From the NCBI GenBank assembly GCA_002364735.1, contig DEZB01000020.1, positions 1-64,000 on the forward strand: a DNA stretch of 64,000 bases, written 5' to 3'. Under the pieces are notes generated by a model. That model was given only the letters and a program-made list of their open reading frames with translations, had not been told where the DNA came from and did no database searches. Source of the stretch: Bacteroidales bacterium UBA3143. GTDB taxonomy: Bacteria > Bacteroidota > Bacteroidia > Bacteroidales > Dysgonomonadaceae. A program made the position numbers and the translations under genes. This document shows, in pieces, positions 9,373 to 18,473 of the stretch (its first letter is position 1; each line of letters begins with the position of its first letter).

Positions 9373-9700
9373 ATGTAAGTTTTTATAATTATGTATATGT
9401 GTCAATTAAATAAGTGCCTTTATTCGAAAATAGCTCAAGTATAATTTGCATTAAAATTACTATATAATAATGAGTAATAGAAATTATGATGAGTAGAAAT
9501 GAAAACTTTAATGTTTTATTATACAATTATTATATTATCATGTCATAGAACATAAAAATATAGTCTCTTTTCCAATGTTAATTATTTAAATTTGTGGTGG
9601 TATGCTTATTCAAATAATACTCCTACATAACAGCATACAGAAAGTATTAGCTATTGTCTAATTATCATGATTAGAGTATCAATTTTAAAAACATAAAAAC
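9373..9700. promoter_or_regulatory. Divergent intergenic region with a TAnnTTTG promoter box
   Basis: About 330 nt between the divergent oxidoreductase and alcohol dehydrogenase genes. On the plus strand TAAATTTG at 9587-9594 fits the Bacteroidota -7 box and would leave a leader of about 100 nt before the ATG at 9701. I found no convincing -33 element or operator. Confidence 0.45.
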
Positions 9701-10783
9701 ATGAATTATTTATCAAGTAAAAGAACAGGTGCTTTCTTGCCTGGAAACAGTACGGTAGAGTTGAGGGAATTAGATATTCCTATTCCCTCACATGGTCAAG
9801 TACTCATCAAAACAAAGTCATCTACCATTTGCGGTTCAGATATTCGTGCTATATATCATGAGCATGTGGGCAAAGGGGCTGAGGGATATCAGAATGTAGT
9901 GGCTGGTCATGAGCCTTCTGGTCAAATTGTTGAATGTGGTCCAGGCATGAAACGATTTAAGAAGGGCGATCGCGTAATTGTTTATCATATATCGGGATGT
10001 GGTTTATGCAATGATTGTCGCCGTGGTTATATGATTTCATGTACAAGTGAACACCGAGCTGCATACGGATGGCAACGCGATGGAGGCATGAGTGAGTATA
10101 TTTTGGCTGATGAAAAAGATTTGGTTTGGCTTCCCGATGAACTTACTTATACAGATGGTGCACAGGTTGCTTGTGGCTTTGGCACTGTTTATGAAGGCTT
10201 AGAGAAAATAGGTTTGTCGGGCAATGATCAGGTGTTGATAACAGGACTTGGACCTGTGGGTCTTGCTGCATGCATGTTAGCTCGGTCTATGGGTGCACAA
10301 AAGATTGTTGCTATTGATGTAAGTGAAGAACGGTGCCAGTTGGCGATCGACAAAGGTTTGGTGGATGAGGTGTTTGTATCTGAAGATAATATCATGGATA
10401 AAGTAATGAAAGCATCTTCTGGATTAGGTTACGAGAAATCGGTTGACTGTTCTGGTAATACACATGCACGACAACTGTGTGTAAGGGCTACGCGTAAATG
10501 GGGCAAAATTGCACTGATTGGTGAGGGAGGTACTATGGAGTTAAATCCGTCCCCCGACCTTATTCATGATCAGAAAACAATTTATGGTTCATGGGTAACT
10601 TCCATTTGGAAAATGGAGGAGTTGGTAGAACGTTTGGTGCGTTGGAACATTCATCCTGAAGAATTAGTAACACACAGATTTACGCTTGATAAAGCAGCTG
10701 AAGCTTACGAGCTTATGGCAAGCGGCAAATGTGGTAAGGTGGCTATAGTATTTGACGAGGAGGTTAAAAACGAGACACATTAG
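9701..10783 (+). CDS. Zinc-dependent medium-chain alcohol/polyol dehydrogenase
   Basis: A 360-residue cytosolic enzyme of the zinc MDR family, which oxidises alcohols or polyols with NAD(P). Catalytic zinc residues are C44 and the H70-E71 pair. Structural zinc cysteines C100, C103, C106 and C114 have the usual spacing. The Rossmann motif GLGPVG is at 182-187. The aldo/keto reductase gene begins 31 nt after its stop, so they are probably co-transcribed and may interconvert a sugar or polyol. It resembles sorbitol, threonine and galactitol dehydrogenases equally, so I give no gene symbol. Confidence 0.88.
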   Translation: MNYLSSKRTGAFLPGNSTVELRELDIPIPSHGQVLIKTKSSTICGSDIRAIYHEHVGKGAEGYQNVVAGHEPSGQIVECGPGMKRFKKGDRVIVYHISGCGLCNDCRRGYMISCTSEHRAAYGWQRDGGMSEYILADEKDLVWLPDELTYTDGAQVACGFGTVYEGLEKIGLSGNDQVLITGLGPVGLAACMLARSMGAQKIVAIDVSEERCQLAIDKGLVDEVFVSEDNIMDKVMKASSGLGYEKSVDCSGNTHARQLCVRATRKWGKIALIGEGGTMELNPSPDLIHDQKTIYGSWVTSIWKMEELVERLVRWNIHPEELVTHRFTLDKAAEAYELMASGKCGKVAIVFDEEVKNETH

Positions 10784-10814
10784 AAAGATTGAATCATTTT
10801 AAAAAAAATATAGT

Positions 10815-11831
10815 ATGACACAAGAAATAAAAACAATAAATCCTGATTTAGTTCCAAAAGTTAAGCTACACACTGGAGATGAGATGCCAATAGTGGGACT
10901 TGGGACTTTTGGTTCTGACCGCTATTCAAATCAGGAGATTGCCAATGCTGTTAAAGCAGCTATTCGTATGGGTTATCGGCACATCGACTGTGCAGAGGTT
11001 TACCAAAACGAAAAAGAGATTGGAGAAGCTCTGTCGGAGGTGATTGCAGATGGTACTGTTAGTCGAAATGAGTTGTGGGTTACTGGTAAAGTCTGGAATG
11101 ACCATCATCGAGAAGTGGAAAAGTCTTGCTTTAAATCATTAAAAGATTTAGGCATTGATTACTTTGATCTTTATTTAGTTCATTGGCCATTTCCAAATTA
11201 TCATGCACCAGGTGTAGGAGGTGATGCACGTAATCCAGATTCAAAGCCTTTTTGCACTGATGAGTTTTTAGACACTTGGAGGCAGATGGAAGCCCTTGTG
11301 AAAAAAGGACTGGTTAAGAATATTGGCACATCTAATATGACCATCCCGAAATTTGAAGCTACTTTGTCTCACATGAAAATACTGCCTGTAGCCAATGAAA
11401 TGGAGCTTCATCCTTGCTTTCAGCAGCCCGATCTATTCGATTATGTAATTAGTAAAGGTATGCAACCAATTGGTTTTAGTCCTATCGGCTCGCCACGACG
11501 TCCCGAGCGAGATAGAACTGAAGATGATGCTGTTGATATAGAGCATCCTGTAGTTGTAAAGATTGCCAATCGATTGAACGTTCATCCTGCAATTGTTTGC
11601 ATTAAGTGGGGTATTCAACGAGGTCAAGTAACAATTCCTTTTTCTGTTAAACCAGATCAAATGTTTGGAAACCTTGAAGCCGCTATTAAAGATCCGTTGA
11701 CAATAGAGGAGATGAAAGAAATGGAAACAGTAGATTTCAATTCTCGCTTGATCAAAGGGCAAGTATTTTTGTGGGAAGGAGCCAAAGGTTGGGAAGATTT
11801 ATGGGACTTGGATGGGAGCATTTCTTCGTAA
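10815..11831 (+). CDS. Aldo/keto reductase
   Basis: A 338-residue (alpha/beta)8 NADPH-dependent reductase. The catalytic tetrad is visible as D58, Y63 (AEVYQNE), K92 (TGKVW) and H123 (LVHWP). It is slightly longer than typical bacterial members owing to an insert after the catalytic His (about residues 127-145) and a C-terminal extension, which resembles the aldose/xylose-reductase branch. It sits 31 nt after the zinc dehydrogenase on the same strand. No signal peptide is present, so it is cytosolic. The substrate is probably an aldose or related aldehyde; this is inference. Confidence 0.9.
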   Translation: MTQEIKTINPDLVPKVKLHTGDEMPIVGLGTFGSDRYSNQEIANAVKAAIRMGYRHIDCAEVYQNEKEIGEALSEVIADGTVSRNELWVTGKVWNDHHREVEKSCFKSLKDLGIDYFDLYLVHWPFPNYHAPGVGGDARNPDSKPFCTDEFLDTWRQMEALVKKGLVKNIGTSNMTIPKFEATLSHMKILPVANEMELHPCFQQPDLFDYVISKGMQPIGFSPIGSPRRPERDRTEDDAVDIEHPVVVKIANRLNVHPAIVCIKWGIQRGQVTIPFSVKPDQMFGNLEAAIKDPLTIEEMKEMETVDFNSRLIKGQVFLWEGAKGWEDLWDLDGSISS

Positions 11832-12334
11832 GAATTGGAAGTATAGTTTCGTGCATTAGCAAAACAAAAAAAACAGTTTGATGAGATATTCAAGTTTTAA
11901 GAAACTCTTAGAGCCCTCCTGATTGAAATATTCACAGTTTTCGAGTTTCGGAAACCTTCACAAAGTGAGTTTGTCATACTTTCCGAGTTTCGGAAACCTT
12001 GAAAAGTGAGTTTGTCATACTTTCCGAGTTTCGGAAACCTTGAAAAGTGAGTTTGTCATGCTTTCCGAGTTTCGGAAACCTTAAAAAGCGAGTTTGTCAT
12101 GCTTTTCGAAACTCGGAAACCTTAAAAAGAGAGTTTGTCACACTTTCCGAAACTCGGAATCCTTCACAAAGTGAATTTGCCATACCTTCCGAATCTCGGA
12201 AACCTATAATAATTGAATTTGTAACGCTTCTTTTATGTGATGCAAAAGAAAATAATGAGGAATGTCATAAAAGGCACTCTAAGTTTTGAATAAAAATATA
12301 CTTTTGCAGAAGAAAATACTTCCATGACATTAGC
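11832..12334. other. Intergenic region dominated by a 41-bp tandem array
   Basis: About 500 nt between the aldo/keto reductase and SNF2 genes. Outside the array (11938-12227) I see only AT-rich sequence. The reading frame that crosses it is repeat-derived and not treated as a gene. Confidence 0.7.
11938..12227. repeat. Tandem array of seven 41-42 bp hairpin-containing units
   Basis: Units start at 11938, 11980, 12021, 12062, 12103, 12144 and 12186 (spacings 42, 41, 41, 41, 41, 42). Most units carry a small inverted repeat (TTTCCGA, three-base loop, TCGGAAA) followed by a conserved spacer containing GAGTTTGTCATAC or a close variant. In units 1-4 the core reads CGAGTTTCGG; in units 5 and 6 it reads CGAAACTCGG, i.e. 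the hairpin core is flipped. Unit 7 is the most diverged. The period is not a multiple of three and no T-tract follows the hairpins, so coding and terminator roles are unlikely. Confidence 0.9.
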
Positions 12335-15300
12335 GTGAAATTAATATACCCATTGGATATAAATAATATGTACTCATTTGAAGAGAAATTAAACTTTTAC
12401 AATCAACTATCAGACTCCGAGAAAACCGTAGTAAGAGCTTTTGCAGTTGCAGGGACCTTTAATAAGGCAGCTGATATTAAAGTTACTTTAAAGGATTCAG
12501 GAAAACATACAATCCCGCAGATCAATAAAATCATTGACAGTTCACTCAATATTGGATTGATAGAGATGAATACGGATGGCTACACCAGATATTATGGCAA
12601 ATATAAAATTTCAATTCCTTTTTTGACTTATGTATATTCTAATTTGAGCATGCATGAAAAGAGTGAGGTGAAAAAGACTGAACGATATCGTATATCATTT
12701 TATATGACAGATAATATTGAGATTAGTGAAGTCAAAGAATTTCTTTACGCCCTATTATATGAAAATAATATCTCAGATACTATTAAGGGAAAACTCTTCG
12801 GCAATGTTTGGGTAATTAACAAAATGAATCTTGTAAACTATCCAGCGTACATCAATAATTTCTATAAGTTGGATAGTGATGTTATTAACTTAATCTATTT
12901 GAGTAAAATATCAACTACAGTTTACGAGTTGAATCCATTGAAAAGTCTCGAATATTTGAGGGGTCAACTTGAACTGTTGCTTCCACAAGATAAGATGCTT
13001 CTCCTGCCTGATTTAACGGCAAATATCAAGTTGCATGAAGGTGATTTTGATTCTGTTTTCAATCGTATAAATAAAGAGAATGCTGTTTCGTTAAATGCAA
13101 TACATCATTTTATACAAGGAGATTTTGTTACTTCTCTTAAGCTTTTCGATGAGGAACTTAAACGCTTAAGAAAAGAGCATAAAGGAATTCATTATCTTCC
13201 TACAGTATATCAAAATTACTTCTACACTGCACTTTTATTATGCATTGATCCAGAGAAAACTGCTGGTCGTGCATTGAAAATAATGAATAATTACAATCAG
13301 TTGGATAGCATTGATTTGAATTATTTTTTTCAGGTAGTAATATATAACATTCTGAATAAGAAAAAAGAGAAAGAGGAATTGGCAGATCAGTTATTTGAAT
13401 ATATCATGTCTTCTTCAAATCTATATACTTTTGCTTTAATTGGGGCTGCTTATTTGGCTGAACTAAAACCACCTGCATCTATTAAAAGACATATTCTAAA
13501 AATTATTCAAAAATCATATAATGCAGAAAGTTACTTAATGGCTTATGAGGCGGCTTATATCGTTAATGAGTGGTTTGGAGATTCTGAGACAGAACAGTGT
13601 TATGAGCAAATAGCAGCAAAAATGACCTATAAACCTGTAGCTTCTCTTATAAACAGAATTGAGAATTGGGAGAAATCGATGAACCTGATTTTTAATGCAT
13701 TGGGAGGTAGTAATAAAAAATTGAATGCTGTTGTAGCAGTAGAAGATAAATATCGGATTGTTTATACATTTGACCCAAATAATTTTGAAATTAAACCCAT
13801 TTTGCAAACTCGCAATGCTAAGGGTGTCTGGAGTGCAGGGCGCAATGTGGCAATGAAAACTTTTTATGAAGGTAAGGCAAATGGTATGACCGATAAAGAT
13901 TTGAGGGTGGCCAGATGCATCAATTACTATAAAGGTGGATATTATGACTCTGATTGGTATGAGTTTACGAAACAAGTTGCTGTGGAATTAATTGGTCATC
14001 CTTATCTATTCTTGGCTAATACGAAAGATGTGCCAGTTGAGTTTGTTGCAGCCAAACCTGAGGTGAAAGTGTCAAAGAGGAAAAAAGGCTATACGCTTGA
14101 ATCTGATGTAAAAAAATATGATTCAACTGTTTTCTTGCAAAAAGAAACCAACACACGCTACAGAGTGTACAATCTTGACAAGAAAGTTTTAGATCTTATC
14201 AGCATATTAACTACTGAACAAGTTACAATACCCGAAGAAGGAAAAGATAAATTAGTGCGTTTGTTAGGGGAGATTAGCAAGCATGTTACTGTTCAGTCTG
14301 ATTTGCTGACAACAGCTACCAATTCCAATTTAATAGTGAAGAACATTGAACCTGATAATCGAATTCGTGTACAACTGTTACCATTTGGAGATGGGTTAAA
14401 AGCTGAACTATTTGTTAAACCATTCAACGAGATTCCACCTTACTCCAAGCCAGGAGTGGGAGGTAAAGTCTTAATCACGAATGTGAAGGGCGAACAGTGG
14501 CAAGTGAAAAGAGATTTCGGAAAAGAAATAGAGTTTTCCAATGCTGTTTTAAATGATATTCAGATGCTTGAAAGTGTTGATATGAGTGAAAATCTGATTG
14601 CTTTTGACGATCCAATGGACTCATTACACTTACTTGATGTGTTGGCTACACACAAAGACAAGTGTGTGGTAGAGTGGCCAGAGGGTGAACGATTTAAGGT
14701 TCGTTCAATGGCGAGTTTCTCGGATCTGAAAATGCGAATTAAATCTAAAACAAACTGGTTTGCGTTGGAAGGAGAGTTGCAAGTGGATGAAGATACGGTG
14801 ATCTCTCTCCAGCAATTGATGAGTTTAATGAAAAAAGGACATGATCGTTTTATTGAACTCAAAGAAGGCGAGTTTATTGCTCTTTCACAAGAATTGAAAA
14901 AGCGTTTGGAAGAGCTTTACTCTTTTTCAACGAATGAGAAGAATGGACTTCAACTAAATAAATTTGCTTCAATTGCCATGGGCGATTTTTTTGATGAGGT
15001 AGGTGACTTAAAGTCTGACAAAGCTTGGAAGAGCTTTCGTGAACGTATCGTATCTCCAACAAGTTTAAACATTGCAATACCCACCTCTCTCCATGCTGAT
15101 TTACGTCCCTATCAAGAAGATGGTTTTAGATGGATGACTCGCCTGGCTGAACTTCAAGGGGGAGCTTGTTTAGCAGATGATATGGGTCTTGGTAAAACTA
15201 TTCAAACATTGGCTGTGCTTTTGCAACGTGCCACAGAGGGAGCTGCCTTGGTGGTTTGTCCTGTTTCAGTTATAAGCAATTGGATAAGTGAAGCTCAGCG

Positions 15301-16462
15301 GTTTGCTCCTTCTCTCAATGTGACAATGTTAGGTAACTCCGCACGGGAACAAACTATCCAAGAATTAAGCGCTGGTGATGTATTAGTTACTTCTTATGGT
15401 TTGCTTCAATCAGAAGAGAAAATGTTTATTGAGAAGGAGTTTGCAACCATTGTATTAGATGAAGCGCATATAATTAAAAACAACGCCACAAAAACATCGA
15501 AAGCCATTATGCAACTCAAAGGTCAGTTCCGTTTGGCATTAACGGGTACTCCTCTTCAAAACCATCTGGGTGAAATCTGGAATTTGTTCAATTTTATCAA
15601 CCCAGGACTGCTGGGCAATTTAAATCATTTCACTGATACTTTTATTAAGCCAGACAATGATTATTCAAGAAAACTGTTGCGAAAATTGATCAAGCCTTTT
15701 ATATTGCGCCGCACAAAATCTGCTGTTCTTGATGAGTTACCGCCCAAAACTGAAATAGTGAAAAAAGTTCAGCTTTCTGATGTTGAAATGGCATTTTATG
15801 AAGCTTTGCGACGACAAGCTTTGCTAAACCTTGAGTCGGGCGAGGGCAATCAAGGAGCCAAGCATTTACGAGCTTTGGCTGAAATTACTAAATTAAGACA
15901 AGCAAGTTGCAATCCTCTTTTAGTGGATGCCAATATTGATATCAAATCATCTAAATTAGCTGTTTTTCTTGAAATTGTTGATGAGCTGAAGGAGAATAAG
16001 CACAGGGCTTTGGTTTTTAGTCAGTTCGTATCGCATCTTAGCATTGTTCGTAAAGCATTGGACGATAAAAATATACATTACCAATACTTAGATGGTTCTT
16101 CACCGTTGTCAGAGCGTGAACGTAGCGTAGAAAAGTTTCAAAAGGGTGAAGGTGATCTATTTCTTATAAGTTTAAAAGCAGGAGGATTAGGTCTTAATCT
16201 AACGGCTGCCGATTTTGTTATCCACCTCGACCCGTGGTGGAATCCAGCCATCGAAGATCAAGCCTCTGACAGAGCGCATCGCATTGGTCAAAAGCGTCCT
16301 GTAACTATTTACCGTCTTGTTGCCGAAAACACCATAGAAGAAAAAATTATTCAACTGCATAATACCAAACGCAACTTAGCAGAATCGCTATTAGAAGGTA
16401 GCGACCAGTCTGCCAAATTGTCGCTCAATGAACTTGTGGATTTGATAAAAGAGAATGTGTAG
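12335..16462 (+). CDS. Large SNF2-family DEAD/DEAH-box ATPase
   Basis: A Swi2/Snf2 ATPase. The longest frame starts at a GTG (12335, 1375 residues); an ATG at 12368 is an alternative. The C-terminal motor begins about residue 920 (LRPYQEDGFRW). It shows Walker A DDMGLGKT at about 947, DEAH at about 1042, LTGTPLQN, and the helicase C-terminal lobe with DGSS, KAGGLGLNLTAAD and RAHRIGQ. These ATPases move on double-stranded DNA to remodel bound proteins. Residues 1-900 are a long, mostly helical region with a beta-rich segment before the motor; I do not recognise a domain in it. No methyltransferase, nuclease or other defence gene is adjacent, so I do not call it a defence system. It stands alone, following a tandem repeat array. 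Confidence 0.9.
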   Translation: MKLIYPLDINNMYSFEEKLNFYNQLSDSEKTVVRAFAVAGTFNKAADIKVTLKDSGKHTIPQINKIIDSSLNIGLIEMNTDGYTRYYGKYKISIPFLTYVYSNLSMHEKSEVKKTERYRISFYMTDNIEISEVKEFLYALLYENNISDTIKGKLFGNVWVINKMNLVNYPAYINNFYKLDSDVINLIYLSKISTTVYELNPLKSLEYLRGQLELLLPQDKMLLLPDLTANIKLHEGDFDSVFNRINKENAVSLNAIHHFIQGDFVTSLKLFDEELKRLRKEHKGIHYLPTVYQNYFYTALLLCIDPEKTAGRALKIMNNYNQLDSIDLNYFFQVVIYNILNKKKEKEELADQLFEYIMSSSNLYTFALIGAAYLAELKPPASIKRHILKIIQKSYNAESYLMAYEAAYIVNEWFGDSETEQCYEQIAAKMTYKPVASLINRIENWEKSMNLIFNALGGSNKKLNAVVAVEDKYRIVYTFDPNNFEIKPILQTRNAKGVWSAGRNVAMKTFYEGKANGMTDKDLRVARCINYYKGGYYDSDWYEFTKQVAVELIGHPYLFLANTKDVPVEFVAAKPEVKVSKRKKGYTLESDVKKYDSTVFLQKETNTRYRVYNLDKKVLDLISILTTEQVTIPEEGKDKLVRLLGEISKHVTVQSDLLTTATNSNLIVKNIEPDNRIRVQLLPFGDGLKAELFVKPFNEIPPYSKPGVGGKVLITNVKGEQWQVKRDFGKEIEFSNAVLNDIQMLESVDMSENLIAFDDPMDSLHLLDVLATHKDKCVVEWPEGERFKVRSMASFSDLKMRIKSKTNWFALEGELQVDEDTVISLQQLMSLMKKGHDRFIELKEGEFIALSQELKKRLEELYSFSTNEKNGLQLNKFASIAMGDFFDEVGDLKSDKAWKSFRERIVSPTSLNIAIPTSLHADLRPYQEDGFRWMTRLAELQGGACLADDMGLGKTIQTLAVLLQRATEGAALVVCPVSVISNWISEAQRFAPSLNVTMLGNSAREQTIQELSAGDVLVTSYGLLQSEEKMFIEKEFATIVLDEAHIIKNNATKTSKAIMQLKGQFRLALTGTPLQNHLGEIWNLFNFINPGLLGNLNHFTDTFIKPDNDYSRKLLRKLIKPFILRRTKSAVLDELPPKTEIVKKVQLSDVEMAFYEALRRQALLNLESGEGNQGAKHLRALAEITKLRQASCNPLLVDANIDIKSSKLAVFLEIVDELKENKHRALVFSQFVSHLSIVRKALDDKNIHYQYLDGSSPLSERERSVEKFQKGEGDLFLISLKAGGLGLNLTAADFVIHLDPWWNPAIEDQASDRAHRIGQKRPVTIYRLVAENTIEEKIIQLHNTKRNLAESLLEGSDQSAKLSLNELVDLIKENV

Positions 16463-16571
16463 GAGGGTTAGTTGTTATTCAAATCTTTTAACTAACAAAA
16501 TAAATTACGGATGAATGTTTAATTCAAGTATGATATACTCCAACTATACTTTGAAAAAATAAAAGATAATA

Positions 16572-17939
16572 TTAAAAGATCTGTTCTAAAATTGCTTCAT
16601 TAACATTCTTCATTAATATTTGATCGTTATAATTTTCTATGTCTCCATTTAGTAATATTTTTTTTTCGAAATTTTCTTTGTTGTTTTTTAAATTGATTTT
16701 TTCACTTAATGACCCGGTAATATCAATGACAAATGTTTTACTTCCTTCTGATTCAGAAGTTGTAGATGCAATTGATATAAAGCTTACTCCTGCATTTTCA
16801 TAACCTCTCACAAACTGATGTCTTCGATATCCAGTGCCAGGATATCCGACAATATATCCCATCACCCATTTTTTTGTCTCTCCTTTATTAATTTGGGCTT
16901 GTTCAACTGAATATGGATTTTCTTTTGTTCCATCTCCGCTATAATTAACTTCATCATTTTTGTCATTTGGTAAATTAGCTGGGGAGTCGTTTTCTTGTTG
17001 ATTTTGATTTTCCTTTTTGTCTTCATTTGCTGTGATACTTTCCTCTGCTTTAACTACTGTCCAATCTTGGATGGAACTTGTTACACTTTCAACGATAACA
17101 CCTGCTCCTGGTTTAAGTAAGACATTAAAGGTATACTGTGTTGACTTGTTGAAAGATGTAATTTGTTTGTTTTCTTTTAAATTGTATGAGTAAGAGAATT
17201 CTCCAATTGTAAATACTAACTTTTCATCAGTAAAATTAGTAATAGGTAATAGTATTGCTTCCGCCCTATTACCAATTACATTTATATTGAACGATATAGA
17301 AGTAGAGTCTTGAGTATCTGTTAACTTTCCGTCAATTAATGAAAAAGCTGCTTTAGTATTTACATTTCTAATTCCTACATTAAGTCCTGTTAATTCTGGT
17401 CCACCTGCTTCAATGCTTATATTCAAAACCACTTTACTCAGTTGATGCTCAAATAATAGGTCCACATTTTGAGTAAGACTATTAATGTCATTTACATTGT
17501 TCGAATACAATAAATCTATTTTAGCCAAGTCAGTCTGATCAGAAACATTCACTTCATAAGTAAAATCATTTATTGATTCAAAGTAGGGATAGTATGCAAT
17601 AAAATCAACTTTTTCTTCATGAAATGGAAAGTTAATTACGTCTGAGGGAGCGGGTTTAAAACTATTAGAAGCATCAGTATTTATATATTTATTATTTAAT
17701 GCAAGCGCATTTTCCGATAAGTCTTCTCCAGTATTTTTCATGAAAATACCAATTGCATCGTCTTTATTCCAAGTGTTGTCCGAAACCCTTGTCTTTACTC
17801 CCAAATTGGAAGCATCATCTATAAAAGCACTCACTTTGATTTCCTTACTTGCATCCACAAGATCAGGATGATCTTGCATACACGAGGTTGTACTGAGCAA
17901 TCCTATAACTGCTATTATTGAAATAATTCTAAACATCAT
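16572..17939 (-). CDS. Fimbrillin-like lipoprotein with C-terminal DUF6359-like domain
   Basis: About 455 residues. I start it at the ATG at 17939, because the upstream in-frame start (17948) is a TTG. The N-terminus is a lipoprotein signal with lipobox STTSC, so it is anchored in a membrane and probably surface exposed. Residues about 25-310 resemble the fimbrillin/Mfa-like family (SAFIDD, FMKNTG, LLFEHQLSKVVLNI), which form shafts or tips of Bacteroidales fimbriae. A low-complexity Asn/Gln/Glu linker (about 310-335) leads to a C-terminal domain beginning about GTKENPYSVEQA with WVMGYIVGY, typical of DUF6359. No other fimbrial genes are nearby, so it may be an orphan tip or adhesin. Confidence 0.75.
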   Translation of the reverse strand: MMFRIISIIAVIGLLSTTSCMQDHPDLVDASKEIKVSAFIDDASNLGVKTRVSDNTWNKDDAIGIFMKNTGEDLSENALALNNKYINTDASNSFKPAPSDVINFPFHEEKVDFIAYYPYFESINDFTYEVNVSDQTDLAKIDLLYSNNVNDINSLTQNVDLLFEHQLSKVVLNISIEAGGPELTGLNVGIRNVNTKAAFSLIDGKLTDTQDSTSISFNINVIGNRAEAILLPITNFTDEKLVFTIGEFSYSYNLKENKQITSFNKSTQYTFNVLLKPGAGVIVESVTSSIQDWTVVKAEESITANEDKKENQNQQENDSPANLPNDKNDEVNYSGDGTKENPYSVEQAQINKGETKKWVMGYIVGYPGTGYRRHQFVRGYENAGVSFISIASTTSESEGSKTFVIDITGSLSEKINLKNNKENFEKKILLNGDIENYNDQILMKNVNEAILEQIF

Positions 17940-18198
17940 AATAAACAAATTAACATGTTAAATATTCAAAGATTGTATTACTTATTTGGGTGATATAGTG
18001 TTAAGCTCTCGTTAGTAAAAGATCAATATTTCATTGTTTTTTATTAATTTCCAAATATAAAGTATTTTGTTAATATAGGAAAATAAACATGCTGTTTTTT
18101 TGTTTTTACTAATAAAAAAACCACAAAAAAAGAAATTAGTGAATCTTAGTACTGAAGTTTGTAATTTTAAAATATATCAGGAAATAAAGATAAAAGAT

Positions 18199-18312
18199 AT
18201 GACAATAGAGGAATTACTAATAGCCGAACGACGGAAGAAGAATAGAAGAGAAGTTAAATCATGGCTTCTTCGAGAGTTTCGTTTCTCGACAAATGAGTTA
18301 AATATCGACTGA
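18199..18312 (+). CDS. Possible 37-residue basic peptide, doubtful
   Basis: A short frame starting ATG at 18199 encodes a highly charged peptide (AERRKKNRREVKSW in the middle). No ribosome binding site or homologue is evident, and the frame extends upstream to a less likely start at 18100. It is listed only because it is the best candidate in this gap. Confidence 0.15.
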   Translation: MTIEELLIAERRKKNRREVKSWLLREFRFSTNELNID

Positions 18313-18407
18313 TTAGAAGAATTATAGACCACTAGATGATAACTGGTGTGTTAGAATCGTGTAACATCAGTTATCCGAAGGAAAACATTCCTCAGAATTT
18401 TAAACAT

Positions 18408-18445
18408 AAAAAACCTTTGCTTCATTTTCGAAGCAAAGGTTTTTT
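18408..18445. terminator. Bidirectional rho-independent terminator
   Basis: Perfect 16-nt arms at 18408-18423 and 18430-18445 (core CCTTTGCTTC / GAAGCAAAGG) with a 6-nt loop, flanked by A and T runs. It terminates the minus-strand efflux operon, whose last stop is at 18474. Confidence 0.9.
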
Positions 18446-18473
18446 CTCTTGATGTTTAAATTACTATCGTTGT

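Larger units (their letters stand above)
17949..18473. other. Intergenic region, AT-rich
   Basis: About 525 nt between the start of the fimbrillin-like gene and the end of the efflux operon. It holds a doubtful small reading frame (18199-18312) and a strong bidirectional terminator (18408-18445). I saw no clear promoter. Confidence 0.6.

Noticed and set aside
11938..12227. CRISPR array
   Set aside because: Both the hairpin part and the spacers are conserved between units; there are no unique spacers and no cas genes in the window.
12047..12289. 80-codon plus-strand frame across the first repeat array
   Set aside because: The period of 41 bp is not a multiple of three, the translation is repeat-derived, and no start signal is present.
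13535..13975. 146-codon minus-strand frame
   Set aside because: Antisense to the SNF2 gene, low-complexity shadow translation.
12335..16462. SNF2 gene as part of a DISARM-like or other defence island
   Set aside because: No methyltransferase, nuclease, phospholipase or other defence partner lies on either side; neighbours are metabolic and surface genes.
16467..16496. GTTAGTT/AACTAAC hairpin after the SNF2 gene as a terminator
   Set aside because: The loop is 16 nt and no T-tract follows on either strand, so it was not listed as a terminator.
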